Below are positions 41,100 through 53,208 of a stretch of 64,000 bases of DNA, piece after piece. The DNA lies in contig CM072801.1 in the NCBI GenBank assembly GCA_037013495.1, forward strand, positions 82,507,816 to 82,571,815, in the 5' to 3' direction. The notes under the pieces were generated by a model. The model did no database searches. It was not told the DNA's origin and was given only the letters and a program-made list of their open reading frames with translations. Each line of letters opens with the position of its first letter. Positions within the stretch are counted from its first letter, which is position 1. The translations under genes were made by a program, and so were the position numbers. This stretch comes from Hippophae tibetana (Eukaryota > Streptophyta > Magnoliopsida > Rosales > Elaeagnaceae).

Positions 41100-44000
41100 A
41101 AAGGTTTCTTTATTTAGTTGGTAAATAAATCTGTATTCTTCCTAAAAAAACTATGGGAGCAGAAAAACAAAGGGGCTAGTTTTCATAATTTCAAAAATAA
41201 CAAAACATTTGATGAATCAGACTTCCAACATCAAATGACCATAACTTTTGACTGGGGTATCGTAACGACAATTATAATATATCAAATCGGAGCTCGTCTC
41301 GATCCATACAATAATTTTGGCCTCGGAATGGAACCTGATTTCTGTACCCAAATTCCATCGTGTACATAACCTATCGATGGTTTTAAGATTTTGTCGTAAA
41401 TTAGCGGTTTACTTACCTTCGATATGATTCAATAGAGCTGTCAATGAGATATTGGTTTCGACAATGGTTTCTTTATTTATTTGGTCATTAAATCTGTATT
41501 CTTCCTAAAAACGTATGGGAGCAGAAAAAGAAAGGGGCTAGTTTTCAAAACTTCAAAAATACGAAAACATTTGATGAATCAGACTTCCAACATCCAATGA
41601 CCATAACTTTTAACTCGGGTATCGTAACGACTATGATAATATATCAAAATCGGAGCACGTCTCGATCCATACAATAATTGTTGGCCTTGAATTGGAACCT
41701 GATTTCCGTACCCAAATTCCATCGTTTACATAACTTATCGAGGGTTTGAAGATTTTTTCGTAAATTTCCGGTTTACTTACTTTCGATTTGAATCGATAGA
41801 GCTGTAAATGAGATATTGGATCCGACAAAGGTTTCTTTATTTTTTTGGTCATTAAATCTGTATTCTTCCTAAAAACGTATGGGAGCAGAAAAAGAAAGGG
41901 GCTAGTTTTCAAAACATCGAAAATACGAAAACATTTGATGAATCAGACTTCCAACATCAAATGACCATAACTTTTAACTAGGGTATCGTAACGAATATTA
42001 TAATATATCAAAATCGGAGCTCGTCTCGATCCATACAATAATTGTTGGCCTAGCATTGGAACCTGATTTGTCTACCCAAATTCCATCGTTTACATAACTT
42101 ATCGAGGGTTTTAAGATTTTGTCGTAAATTTGCGGTTTACTTACCTTCGATTTGAATCAATAGAGCTGTAAATGACATATTGCATCCGACAAAGGTTTCT
42201 TTATTTATTTGGTAAATAAATCTGTATTCTTCCTAAAAAAATTATGGGAGCAGAAAAAGAAAGGGGCTAGTTTTCATAATTTCAAAAATAACAAAACATT
42301 TGATGAATCAGACTTCCAACATCAAATGACCATAACTTTTGACTGGGTATCGTAACGACTATTATAATATATCAAATCGGAGCACGTCTCGATCCATACA
42401 ATAATTGTTGGCCTAGAATTGGAACCTGATTTCCGTACCCAAATTCCATCGTGTACATAACCTATCGATGGTTTTAAGATTTTGTCGTAAATTTGCGGTT
42501 TACTTACCTTCGATTTGAATCGATAGAGCTGTAAATGAGATATTGGATCAGACAAAGGTTTCTTTATTTTTTTGGTCATTAAATCTGTATTCTTCCTAAA
42601 AACGTATGGGAGCAGAAAAAGAAAGGGGCTAGTTTTCCAAACTTCGAAAATACGAAAACATTTGATGAATCAGACTTCCAACATCAAATGACCATAACTT
42701 TTAACTAGGGTATCGTAACGACTATTATAATATATCAAAATCGGAGCTCGTCTCGATCCATACAACAATTGTTGGCCTAGCATTGGAACCTGATTTCTGT
42801 ACCCAAATTCCATCGTTTACATAACTTATCGAGGGTTTTAAGATTTTGTCGTAAATTTGCGGTTTACTTACCTTCGATTTGAATCAATAGAGCTGTAAAT
42901 GAGATATTGCATCCGACAAAGGTTTCTTTATTTAGTTGGTAAATAAATCTGTATTCTTCCTAAAAAAACTATGGGAGCAGAAAAAGAAAGGGGCTAGTTT
43001 TCATAATTTCAAAAATAACAAAACATTTGATGAATCAGACTTCCAACATCAAATGACCATAACTTTTGACTGGGGTATCGTAACGACAATTATAATATAT
43101 CAAATCGGAGCTCGTCTCGATCCATACAATAATTTTGGCCTCGGAATGGAACCTGATTTCTGTACCCAAATTCCATCGTGTACATAACCTATCGATGGTT
43201 TTAAGATTTTGTCGTAAATTAGCGGTTTACTTACCTTCGATATGATTCAATAGAGCTGTAAATGAGATATTGGTTTCGACAAAGGTTTCTTTATTTATTT
43301 GGTCATTAAATCTGTATTCTTCCTAAAAACGTATGGGAGTAGAAAAAGAAAGGGGCTAGTTTTCAAAACTTCAAAAATACGAAAACATTTGATGAATCAG
43401 ACTTCCAACATCAAATGACCATAACTTTTAACTCGGGTATCGTAACGACTATTATAATATATCAAAATCGGAGCACGTCTCGATCCATACAATAATTGTT
43501 GGCCTAGAATTTGAACCTGATTTCCGTACCCAAATTCCTTCGTTTACATAACTTATCGAGGGTTTGAAGATTTTGTCGTAAATTTCCGGTTTACTTACTT
43601 TCGATTTGAATCGATAGAGCTGTAAATGAGATATTGGATCAGACAAAGGTTTCTTTATTTTTTTGGTCATTAAATCTGTATTCTTCCTAAAAACGTATGG
43701 GAGCAGAAAAAGAAAGGGGCTAGTTTTCCAAACTTCGAAAATACGAAAACATTTGATGAATCAGACTTCCAACATCAAATGACCATAACTTTTAACTAGG
43801 GTATCGTAACGACTATTATAATATATCAAAATCGGAGCTCATCTCGATCCATACAACAATTGTTGGCCTAGCATTGGAACCTGATTTCTGTACCCAAATT
43901 TCCATCGTTTACATAACTTATCGAGGGTTTTAAGATTTTGTCGTAAATTTGCGGTTTACTTACCTTCGATTTGAATCAATAGAGCTGTAAATGAGATATT

Positions 44001-47000
44001 GCATCCGACAAAGGTTTCTTTATTTAGTTGGTAAATAAATCTGTATTCTTCCTAAAAAAACTATGGGAGCAGAAAAAGAAAGGGGCTAGTTTTCATAATT
44101 TCAAAAATAACAAAACATTTGATGAATCAGACTTCCAACATCAAATGACCATAACTTTTGACTGGGGTATCGTAACGACAATTATAATATATCAAATCGG
44201 AGCTCGTCTCGATCCATACAATAATTTTGGCCTCGGAATGGAACCTGATTTCTGTACCCAAATTCCATCGTGTACATAACCTATCGATGGTTTTAAGATT
44301 TTGTCGTAAATTAGCGGTTTACTTACCTTCGATATGATTCAATAGAGCTGTCAATGAGATATTGGTTTCGACAATGGTTTCTTTATTTATTTGGTCATTA
44401 AATCTGTATTCTTCCTAAAAACGTATGGGAGCAGAAAAAGAAAGGGGCTAGTTTTCAAAACTTCAAAAATACGAAAACATTTGATGAATCAGACTTCCAA
44501 CATCCAATGACCATAACTTTTAACTCGGGTATCGTAACGACTATGATAATATATCAAAATCGGAGCACGTCTCGATCCATACAATAATTGTTGGCCTTGA
44601 ATTGGAACCTGATTTCCGTACCCAAATTCCATCGTTTACATAACTTATCGAGGGTTTGAAGATTTTTTCGTAAATTTCCGGTTTACTTACTTTCGATTTG
44701 AATCGATAGAGCTGTAAATGAGATATTGGATCCGACAAAGGTTTCTTTATTTTTTTGGTCATTAAATCTGTATTCTTCCTAAAAACGTATGGGAGCAGAA
44801 AAAGAAAGGGGCTAGTTTTCAAAACATCGAAAATACGAAAACATTTGATGAATCAGACTTCCAACATCAAATGACCATAACTTTTAACTAGGGTATCGTA
44901 ACGAATATTATAATATATCAAAATCGGAGCTCGTCTCGATCCATACAATAATTGTTGGCCTAGCATTGGAACCTGATTTGTCTACCCAAATTCCATCGTT
45001 TACATAACTTATCGAGGGTTTTAAGATTTTGTCGTAAATTTGCGGTTTACTTACCTTCGATTTGAATCAATAGAGCTGTAAATGACATATTGCATCCGAC
45101 AAAGGTTTCTTTATTTATTTGGTAAATAAATCTGTATTCTTCCTAAAAAAATTATGGGAGCAGAAAAAGAAAGGGGCTAGTTTTCATAATTTCAAAAATA
45201 ACAAAACATTTGATGAATCAGACTTCCAACATCAAATGACCATAACTTTTGACTGGGTATCGTAACGACTATTATAATATATCAAATCGGAGCACGTCTC
45301 GATCCATACAATAATTGTTGGCCTAGAATTGGAACCTGATTTCCGTACCCAAATTCCATCGTGTACATAACCTATCGATGGTTTTAAGATTTTGTCGTAA
45401 ATTTGCGGTTTACTTACCTTCGATTTGAATCGATAGAGCTGTAAATGAGATATTGGATCAGACAAAGGTTTCTTTATTTTTTTGGTCATTAAATCTGTAT
45501 TCTTCCTAAAAACGTATGGGAGCAGAAAAAGAAAGGGGCTAGTTTTCCAAACTTCGAAAATACGAAAACATTTGATGAATCAGACTTCCAACATCAAATG
45601 ACCATAACTTTTAACTAGGGTATCGTAACGACTATTATAATATATCAAAATCGGAGCTCGTCTCGATCCATACAACAATTGTTGGCCTAGCATTGGAACC
45701 TGATTTCTGTACCCAAATTCCATCGTTTACATAACTTATCGAGGGTTTTAAGATTTTGTCGTAAATTTGCGGTTTACTTACCTTCGATTTGAATCAATAG
45801 AGCTGTAAATGAGATATTGCATCCGACAAAGGTTTCTTTATTTAGTTGGTAAATAAATCTCTATTCTTCCTAAAAAAACTATGGGAGCAGAAAAAGAAAG
45901 GGGCTAGTTTTCATAATTTCAAAAATAACAAAACATTTGATGAATCAGACTTCCAACATCAAATGACCATAACTTTTGACTGGGGTATCGTAACGACAAT
46001 TATAATATATCAAATCGGAGCTCGTCTCGATCCATACAATAATTTTGGCCTCGGAATGGAACCTGATTTCTGTACCCAAATTCCATCGTGTACATAACCT
46101 ATCGATGGTTTTAAGATTTTGTCGTAAATTAGCGGTTTACTTACCTTCGATATGATTCAATAGAGCTGTCAATGAGATATTGGTTTCGACAATGGTTTCT
46201 TTATTTATTTGGTCATTAAATCTGTATTCTTCCTAAAAACGTATGGGAGCAGAAAAAGAAAGGGGCTAGTTTTCAAAACTTCAAAAATACGAAAACATTT
46301 GATGAATCAGACTTCCAACATCCAATGACCATAACTTTTAACTCGGGTATCGTAACGACTATGATAATATATCAAAATCGGAGCACGTCTCGATCCATAC
46401 AATAATTGTTGGCCTTGAATTGGAACCTGATTTCCGTACCCAAATTCCATCGTTTACATAACTTATCGAGGGTTTGAAGATTTTTTCGTAAATTTCCGGT
46501 TTACTTACTTTCGATTTGAATCGATAGAGCTGTAAATGAGATATTGGATCCGACAAAGGTTTCTTTATTTTTTTGGTCATTAAATCTGTATTCTTCCTAA
46601 AAACGTATGGGAGCAGAAAAAGAAAGGGGCTAGTTTTCCAAACTTCGAAAATACGAAAACATTTGATGAATCAGACTTCCAACATCAAATGACCATAACT
46701 TTTAACTAGGGTATCGTAACGACTATTATAATATATCAAAATCGGAGCTCGTCTCGATCCATACAACAATTGTTGGCCTAGCATTGGAACCTGATTTCTG
46801 TACCCAAATTCCATCGTTTACATAACTTATCGAGGGTTTTAAGATTTTGTCGTAAATTTGCGGTTTACTTACCTTCGATTTGAATCAATAGAGCTGTAAA
46901 TGAGATATTGCATCCGACAAAGGTTTCTTTATTTAGTTGGTAAATAAATCTGTATTCTTCCTAAAAAAACTATGGGAGCAGAAAAAGAAAGGGGCTAGTT

Positions 47001-49000
47001 TTCATAATTTCAAAAATAACAAAACATTTGATGAATCAGACTTCCAACATCAAATGACCATAACTATTGACTGGGGTATCGTAACGACAATTATAATATA
47101 TCAAATCGGAGCTCGTCTCGATCCATACAATAATTTTGGCCTCGGAATGGAACCTGATTTCTGTACCCAAATTCCATCGTGTACATAACCTATCGATGGT
47201 TTTAAGATTTTGTCGTAAATTAGCGGTTTACTTACCTTCGATATGATTCAATAGAGCTGTCAATGAGATATTGGTTTCGACAATGGTTTCTTTATTTATT
47301 TGGTCATTAAATCTGTATTCTTCCTAAAAACGTATGGGAGCAGAAAAAGAAAGGGGCTAGTTTTCAAAACTTCAAAAATACGAAAACATTTGATGAATCA
47401 GACTTCCAACATCCAATGACCATAACTTTTAACTCGGGTATCGTAACGACTATGATAATATATCAAAATCGGAGCACGTCTCGATCCATACAATAATTGT
47501 TGGCCTTGAATTGGAACCTGATTTCCGTACCCAAATTCCATCGTTTACATAACTTATCGAGGGTTTGAAGATTTTTTCGTAAATTTCCGGTTTACTTACT
47601 TTCGATTTGAATCGATAGAGCTGTAAATGAGATATTGGATCCGACAAAGGTTTCTTTATTTTTTTGGTCATTAAATCTGTATTCTTCCTAAAAACGTATG
47701 GGAGCAGAAAAAGAAAGGGGCTAGTTTTCAAAACATCGAAAATACGAAAACATTTGATGAATCAGACTTCCAAAATCAAATGACCATAACTTTTAACTAG
47801 GGTATCGTAACGAATATTATAATATATCAAAATCGGAGCTCGTCTCGATCCATACAATAATTGTTGGCCTAGCATTGGAACCTGATTTGTCTACCCAAAT
47901 TCCATCGTTTACATAACTTATCGAGGGTTTTAAGATTTTGTCGTAAATTTGCGGTTTACTTACCTTCGATTTGAATCAATAGAGCTGTAAATGACATATT
48001 GCATCCGACAAAGGTTTCTTTATTTATTTGGTAAATAAATCTGTATTCTTCCTAAAAAAATTATGGGAGCAGAAAAAGAAAGGGGCTAGTTTTCATAATT
48101 TCAAAAATAAAAAAACATTTGATGAATCAGACTTCCAACATCAAATGACCATAACTTTTGACTGGGTATCGTAACGACTATTATAATATATCAAATCGGA
48201 GCACGTCTCGATCCATACAATAATTGTTGGCCTAGAATTGGAACCTGATTTCCGTACCCAAATTCCATCGTGTACATAACCTATCGATGGTTTTAAGATT
48301 TTGTCGTAAATTTGCGGTTTACTTACCTTCGATTTGAATCGATAGAGCTGTAAATGAGATATTGGATCCGACAAAGGTTTCTTTATTTTTTTGGTCATTA
48401 AATCTGTATTCTTCCTAAAAACGTATGGGAGCAGAAAAAGAAAGGGGCTAGTTTTCAAAACTACGAAAATACGAAAACATTTGATGAATCAGACTTCCAA
48501 CATCAAATGACCATAACTTTTAACTAGGGTATCGTAACGACTATTATAATATATCAAAATCGGAGCTCGTCTCGATCCATACAATAATTGTTGGCCTAGC
48601 ATTGGAACCTGATTTCTGTACCCAAATTCCATCGTTTACATAACTTATCGAGGGTTTTAAGATTTTGTCGTAAATTTGCAGTTTACTTACCTTCGATTTG
48701 AATCAATAGAGCTGTAAATGAGATATTGCATCCGACAAAGGTTTCTTTATTTATTTGGTCAATAAATCTGTATTCTTCCTAAAAAAACTATTGGAGCAGA
48801 AAAAGAAAGGGGCTAGTTTTCATAATTTCAAAAATAACAAAACATTTGATGAATCAGACTTCCAACATCAAATGACCATAACTTTTGACTGGGTATCGTA
48901 ACGACTATTATAATATATCAAATCGGAGCTCGTCTCGATCCATACAATAATTGTTGGCCTCGGAATGGAACCTGATTTCTGTACCCAAATTCCATCGTGT
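41100..49000. repeat. Eight-monomer (about 2,910 bp) repeats
   Basis: Marks recur at 2,909-2,910 bp: ATAATTTTGGCCTCGG (41.3, 44.2, 47.1 kb), CATCCAATGACC (41.6, 44.5, 47.4 kb), GGATTTTGAAG-type spacing with GATTTTTTCG, CCTGATTTGTCTACCC (42.06, 44.97, 47.88 kb) and AAATGACATATTGC. Additional trimers with the ATAATTTTGG mark at 43.1 and 46.0 kb fill the space between these marks. Confidence 0.8.
42218..42580. repeat. Mosaic B/A1 satellite monomer
   Basis: This 363-bp monomer alternates between classes. It starts as B (TTTTCATAATTTC, GACTGGGTATCG, ATATCAAATCGG), continues as A1 (GAGCACGTC, CCTAGAATTGG, TTTCCGTACCC), returns to B (GTGTACATAACCTATCGATGG, TTTGCGGTTTACTTACCTTCG) and ends as A1 (TTTGAATCGATAG, GGATC). 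The same mosaic recurs at 45128-45490 and 48037-48399. It is also the monomer the retroelement entered (51309-51648 plus 60941-60963). Confidence 0.8.
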
Positions 49001-51643
49001 ACATAACCTATCGATGGTTTTAAGATTTTGTCGTAAATTTGCGGTTTACTTACCTTCGATATGATTCAATAGAGCTGTCAATGAGATATTGGTTTCGACA
49101 AAGGTTTCTTTATTTATTTGGTCATTAAATCTGTATTCTTCCTAAAAACGTATGGGAGCAGAAAAAGAAAGGGGCTAGTTTTCATAATTTCAAAAATAAC
49201 AAAACATTTGATGAATCAGACTTCCAACATCAAATGACCATAACTTTTGACTGGGGTATCGTAACGACTATTATAATATATCAAATCGGAGCTCGTCTCG
49301 ATCCATACAATAATTGTTGGCCTCGGAATGGAACATGATTTCGGTACCCAAATTCCATCGTGTACATAACCTATCGATGGTTTTAAGATTTTGTCGTACA
49401 TTTGCGGTTTACTTACCTTCGATATGATTCAATAGAGCTGTCAATGAGATATTGGTTTCGACAAAGGTTTCTTTATTTATTTGGTCATTAAATCTGTATT
49501 CTTCCTAAAAACGTATGGGAGAAGAAAAAGAAAGGGGCTAGTTTTCAAAACTTCAAAAATACGAAAACATTTGATGAATCAGACTTCCAACATCAAATGA
49601 CCATAACTTTTAACTCGGGTATCGTAACGACTATTATAATATATCAAAATCGGAACACGTCTCGATCCATACAATAATTGTTGGCCTAGAATTGGAACCT
49701 GATTTCCGTACCCAAATTCCATCGTTTACATAACTTATCGAGGGTTTGAAGATTTTGTCGTAAATTTCCGGTTTACTTACTTTCGATTTGAATCGATAGA
49801 GCTGTAAATGAGATATTGGATCCGACAAAGGTTTCTTTATTTTTTTGGTCATTAAATCTGTATTCTTCCTAAAAACGTATGGGAGCAGAAAAAGAAAGGG
49901 GCTAGTTTTCAAAACTTCGAAAATACGAAAACATTTGATGAATCAGACTTCCAACATCAAATGACCATAACTTTTAACTAGGGTATCGTAACGACTATTA
50001 TAATATATCAAAATCGGAACTCGTCTCGATCCATACAACAATTGTTGGCCTAGCATTGGAACCTGATTTCTGTACCCAAATTCCATCGTTTACATAACTT
50101 ATCGAGGGTTTTAAGATTTTGTCGTAAATTTGCGGTTTACTTACCTTCGATTTGAATCAATAGAGCTGTAAATGAGATATTGCATCCGACAAAGGTTTCT
50201 TTATTTAGTTGGTAAATAAATCTGTATTCTTCCTAAAAAAACTATGGGAGCAGAAAAAGAAAGGGGCTAGTTTTCATAATTTCAAAAATAACAAAACATT
50301 TGATGAATCAGACTTCCAACATCAAATGACCATAACTTTTGACTGGGGTATCGTAACGACAATTATAATATATCAAATCGGAGCTCGTCTCGATCCATAC
50401 AATAATTTTGGCCTCGGAATGGAACCTGATTTCTGTACCCAAATTCCATCGTGTACATAACCTATCGATGGTTTTAAGATTTTGTCGTAAATTAGCGGTT
50501 TACTTACCTTCGATATGATTCAATAGAGCTGTCAATGAGATATTGGTTTCGACAATGGTTTCTTTATTTATTTGGTCATTAAATCTGTATTCTTCCTAAA
50601 AACGTATGGGAGCAGAAAAAGAAAGGGGCTAGTTTTCAAAACTTCAAAAATACGAAAACATTTGATGAATCAGACTTCCAACATCCAATGACCATAACTT
50701 TTAACTCGGGTATCGTAACGACTATGATAATATATCAAAATCGGAGCACGTCTCGATCCATACAATAATTGTTGGCCTTGAATTGGAACCTGATTTCCGT
50801 ACCCAAATTCCATCGTTTACATAACTTATCGAGGGTTTGAAGATTTTTTCGTAAATTTCCGGTTTACTTACTTTCGATTTGAATCGATAGAGCTGTAAAT
50901 GAGATATTGGATCCGACAAAGGTTTCTTTATTTTTTTGGTCATTAAATCTGTATTCTTCCTAAAAACGTATGGGAGCAGAAAAAGAAAGGGGCTAGTTTT
51001 CAAAACATCGAAAATACGAAAACATTTGATGAATCAGACTTCCAACATCAAATGACCATAACTTTTAACTAGGGTATCGTAACGAATATTATAATATATC
51101 AAAATCGGAGCTCGTCTCGATCCATACAATAATTGTTGGCCTAGCATTGGAACCTGATTTGTCTACCCAAATTCCATCGTTTACATAACTTATCGAGGGT
51201 TTTAAGATTTTGTCGTAAATTTGCGGTTTACTTACCTTCGATTTGAATCAATAGAGCTGTAAATGACATATTGCATCCGACAAAGGTTTCTTTATTTATT
51301 TGGTAAATAAATCTGTATTCTTCCTAAAAAAATTATGGGAGCAGAAAAAGAAAGGGGCTAGTTTTCATAATTTCAAAAATAAAAAAACATTTGATGAATC
51401 AGACTTCCAACATCAAATGACCATAACTTTTGACTGGGTATCGTAACGACTATTATAATATATCAAATCGGAGCACGTCTCGATCCATACAATAATTGTT
51501 GGCCTAGAATTGGAACCTGATTTCCGTACCCAAATTCCATCGTGTACATAACCTATCGATGGTTTTAAGATTTTGTCGTAAATTTGCGGTTTACTTACCT
51601 TCGATTTGAATCGATAGAGCTGTAAATGAGATATTGGATCCGA

Positions 51644-51648
51644 CAAAG
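51644..51648. repeat. Left target-site duplication CAAAG
   Basis: The five bases before the left LTR, CAAAG, are repeated directly after the right LTR at 60936-60940. Five bases is the usual staggered cut of Ty3/gypsy integrases. Removing one copy and the element restores the normal satellite sequence GGATCCGACAAAGGTTTC. Confidence 0.96.
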
Positions 51649-51945
51649 TGATGAGTGCTCAAAAAGCACTAAAATAACCATGATTTTATGTACCTTAATT
51701 GATTAAAAATACATATATTTATATGTTTTATCATATATTTATATAAATTTGTCTTTTTCGGAATCACGGGTATTTTTATTGTTTTTCAGGTATTTTGGCT
51801 TAAAAACGCAATGTAAAGACTTAAAGAGGAATATTTGAAGCAATACATCACAAATATATCAATAAATAAGTGAGAAAAGGTCAACAAACATGGAAAAATC
51901 GGACGAAATGGGTCGAAAAGGTCAAAAATGTCAAAAAGACGGAAA

Positions 51946-52138
51946 TCGCGCGTCGCAGCCCGGCCGTGCGCGCAGCCCAGCGCCCCAGCGCCCAGCCGCG
52001 CGCGCCCCAGCGCCCAGCAGCGCGCGCCCCATCCCGCGCGCGCTGGCACTGTTCACGCGCGCCGAGCTGCGCGCAGCGACAGCCCCAGCGCGCGCGCGCA
52101 GCGCCCAGCAGCCGCCCATCCGCGCGCCCAACGCGTTT
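51946..52138. other. GC- and CpG-rich island in the left LTR
   Basis: Nearly 200 bp of very GC-rich sequence, about four-fifths G+C by eye, stands out against AT-rich flanks. It is full of GCGCGC and CCAGCGCC, and a 15-bp unit, GCCCCAGCGCCCAGC, occurs at 51982-51996 and 52004-52018. Open frames here on both strands reflect the lack of AT-rich stop codons and do not resemble proteins. The island lies just upstream of the putative promoter, which suggests a regulatory or structural role, but none is shown. Confidence 0.85.
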
Positions 52139-52151
52139 TCGCCCCATTTTT

Positions 52152-52200
52152 CACGTGCAGCCGCCCCTGTGACGTCATGCTGACGTCATTGATGACATCA
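52152..52200 (+). promoter_or_regulatory. Cluster of bZIP-type sites (CACGTG, TGACGTCA twice, TGACATCA)
   Basis: CACGTG at 52152-52157 is a G-box core. TGACGTCA occurs at 52170-52177 and 52181-52188, and the near match TGACATCA at 52193-52200. The full palindrome TGACGTCA is the classic C-box/CRE-type site bound by plant bZIP proteins, including TGA factors. The four sites lie within 49 bp, about 80-130 bp upstream of the TATA box, as an enhancer of the LTR promoter would. Function is inferred from motif identity and position. Confidence 0.7.
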
Positions 52201-52278
52201 GCAAGTCCAATACGCGTTTTTACATTTTTTAATATTTTTTTAACATTTTTTTACTCATTTTTTCTCTCCATCCTCACC

Positions 52279-52286
52279 TATAAATA
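52279..52286 (+). promoter_or_regulatory. LTR TATA box, TATAAATA
   Basis: TATAAATA lies in the context CACCTATAAATACCCC, a strong plant TATA consensus, downstream of the bZIP-type cluster. Transcription would be expected to start about 30 bases further on, near 52310-52320, which would mark the U3/R border. Confidence 0.75.
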
Positions 52287-52328
52287 CCCCCCTTCCATTC
52301 ACTTCAAATCACACCTTCAAAAACTCAC

Positions 52329-52440
52329 TTCTCTCTTCTTTCTTTCTCTCATTTCTTAGTTTTTAGTTTCTCTTAGTTTCTTTCTAAGTTTCTAAGCTTT
52401 TCTTAGTTTTTCTCTTAGTTTTTAGTTCAATTCTCTTAGG
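52329..52440 (+). other. Pyrimidine-rich tract with repeated CTTAGTTT units
   Basis: Directly after the expected transcription start lies a tract of T and C with many imperfect copies of TTCTTAGTTTTT. It would form the 5' end of the transcript. Such tracts arise by slippage and are common in plant leaders. No function is evident. Confidence 0.6.
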
Positions 52441-53054
52441 TTTAGTGTTCTTCTCTTTTTGAGAGGAACTTGTAATGTTTTTGTAATAATTTAGATTTTT
52501 GATTCAATATATGGAAGTGCAAATTCCGCTCGGAGGTTTTCTAGCAACGGGAATAGCGTCGAAGTTCTGTAAGGATTTTATTTTCTTTACAGTTATTTTT
52601 ATGCTTTATTCTTACATGTTATATTCAACTTGTCTGTGGTTAAATTTAACTATGCTAGCTGTTTAGTAAAAATGATGTAATAACGACGTTGTTATGCTTG
52701 CGAAATATTAAATAGGTAAAAATCTTTAAAATGAATTGATTTTGTTTTTATTCAAGATTTTATATTAAGAATGTTAGAGAGAAATATATTATTTTTCATT
52801 ACAAACTTAAACCCGAAAATTAGATTTTAAGGTTTAGTTATCCGGTCTAATTTAGAGTAGTGCTCTTTTATTTGTTGGTACAATCGCCCGGTAGTTAGAG
52901 TGAAACTCTATTTCAAAAGTTTTTATAAGAATTATTATGAGAAAATGTATTGACAACATGTTTTCAATAGTGGTTTTAAAACTTGAAAGTTAGTACTCGG
53001 ATAATTAAATTCTTAGGTTTAATTTGGACACCTTGAATAAAGTTTAAACTGTCT

Positions 53055-53208
53055 AACCCCACCAAAGGTGGCATTTAAATGGTTCATTTTCAATCTCTTA
53101 GAAAAAGGAATTAATTTAATTAAGCATATTAGTTATCAACCCCACCCATAGGTGTTAATTGATTTGTTTAGTTAACAAAGAATATCTAACCCCACCAAAG
53201 GTGGTATT
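53055..53208 (+). repeat. Three hairpin repeats CCACC-AAA-GGTGG in the LTR
   Basis: The 13-bp inverted repeat CCACCAAAGGTGG occurs at 53059-53071 and 53192-53204, each within TCTAACCCCACCAAAGGTGG. A variant, CCACCCATAGGTG, lies at 53142-53154 within TCAACCCCACCCATAGG. The partial right LTR carries all three again at about 60304-60449. Each could form a short RNA hairpin. The role is unknown. Confidence 0.7.

Larger units (their letters stand above)
34300..41330. repeat. Ten-monomer (3,639 bp) tandem duplication on a trimeric base
   Basis: Marks recur at 3,639 bp: GGAGCTCGACTCGATCC (35104, 38743), CGTACATTTGCGG (35575, 39214), GATTCCTGTACCC, TTTTCCAAACTTCG and CATCAAATAACCATAAC. Inside lies a 1,092-bp repeat (36.4-37.5 and 37.5-38.6 kb). 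Each ten-monomer unit contains trimers plus an extra B-like monomer, so B steps read 1,092 or 1,455 bp. Confidence 0.85.
1..51648. repeat. 364-bp tandem satellite array, left block (about 142 monomers)
   Basis: The same roughly 364-bp unit recurs head to tail over the whole block. Landmarks such as GTATTCTTCCTAAAAA, GGGGCTAGTTTTC, CCAACATCAAATGACCA and AGAGCTGTMAATGAGATATT return every 363-364 bases. Monomers differ by scattered substitutions and 1-4 base indels. I see no other sequence inserted before the retroelement. The block starts inside the array, so its left edge lies outside the window. A length of 364 bp is about twice 182 bp, which would suit two nucleosomes per monomer; that is inference. 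The array may be centromeric or other heterochromatin, and the sequence alone does not decide. Open frames inside it recur only because the repeat is conserved, and 364 is not a multiple of three, so no frame can run through the array. Confidence 0.97.

Noticed and set aside
1-51648. CRISPR array or protein-repeat gene as an explanation for the regular repeats
   Set aside because: The unit is about 364 bp with no unique spacers between short repeats, and the unit length is not a multiple of three.
51786-52359. Overlapping open frames of 66-143 residues on both strands, rich in Arg, Ala and Pro
   Set aside because: They lie in the GC-rich island, where stop codons are rare. Composition is biased, several frames overlap, and all sit inside the LTR upstream of or around its promoter.
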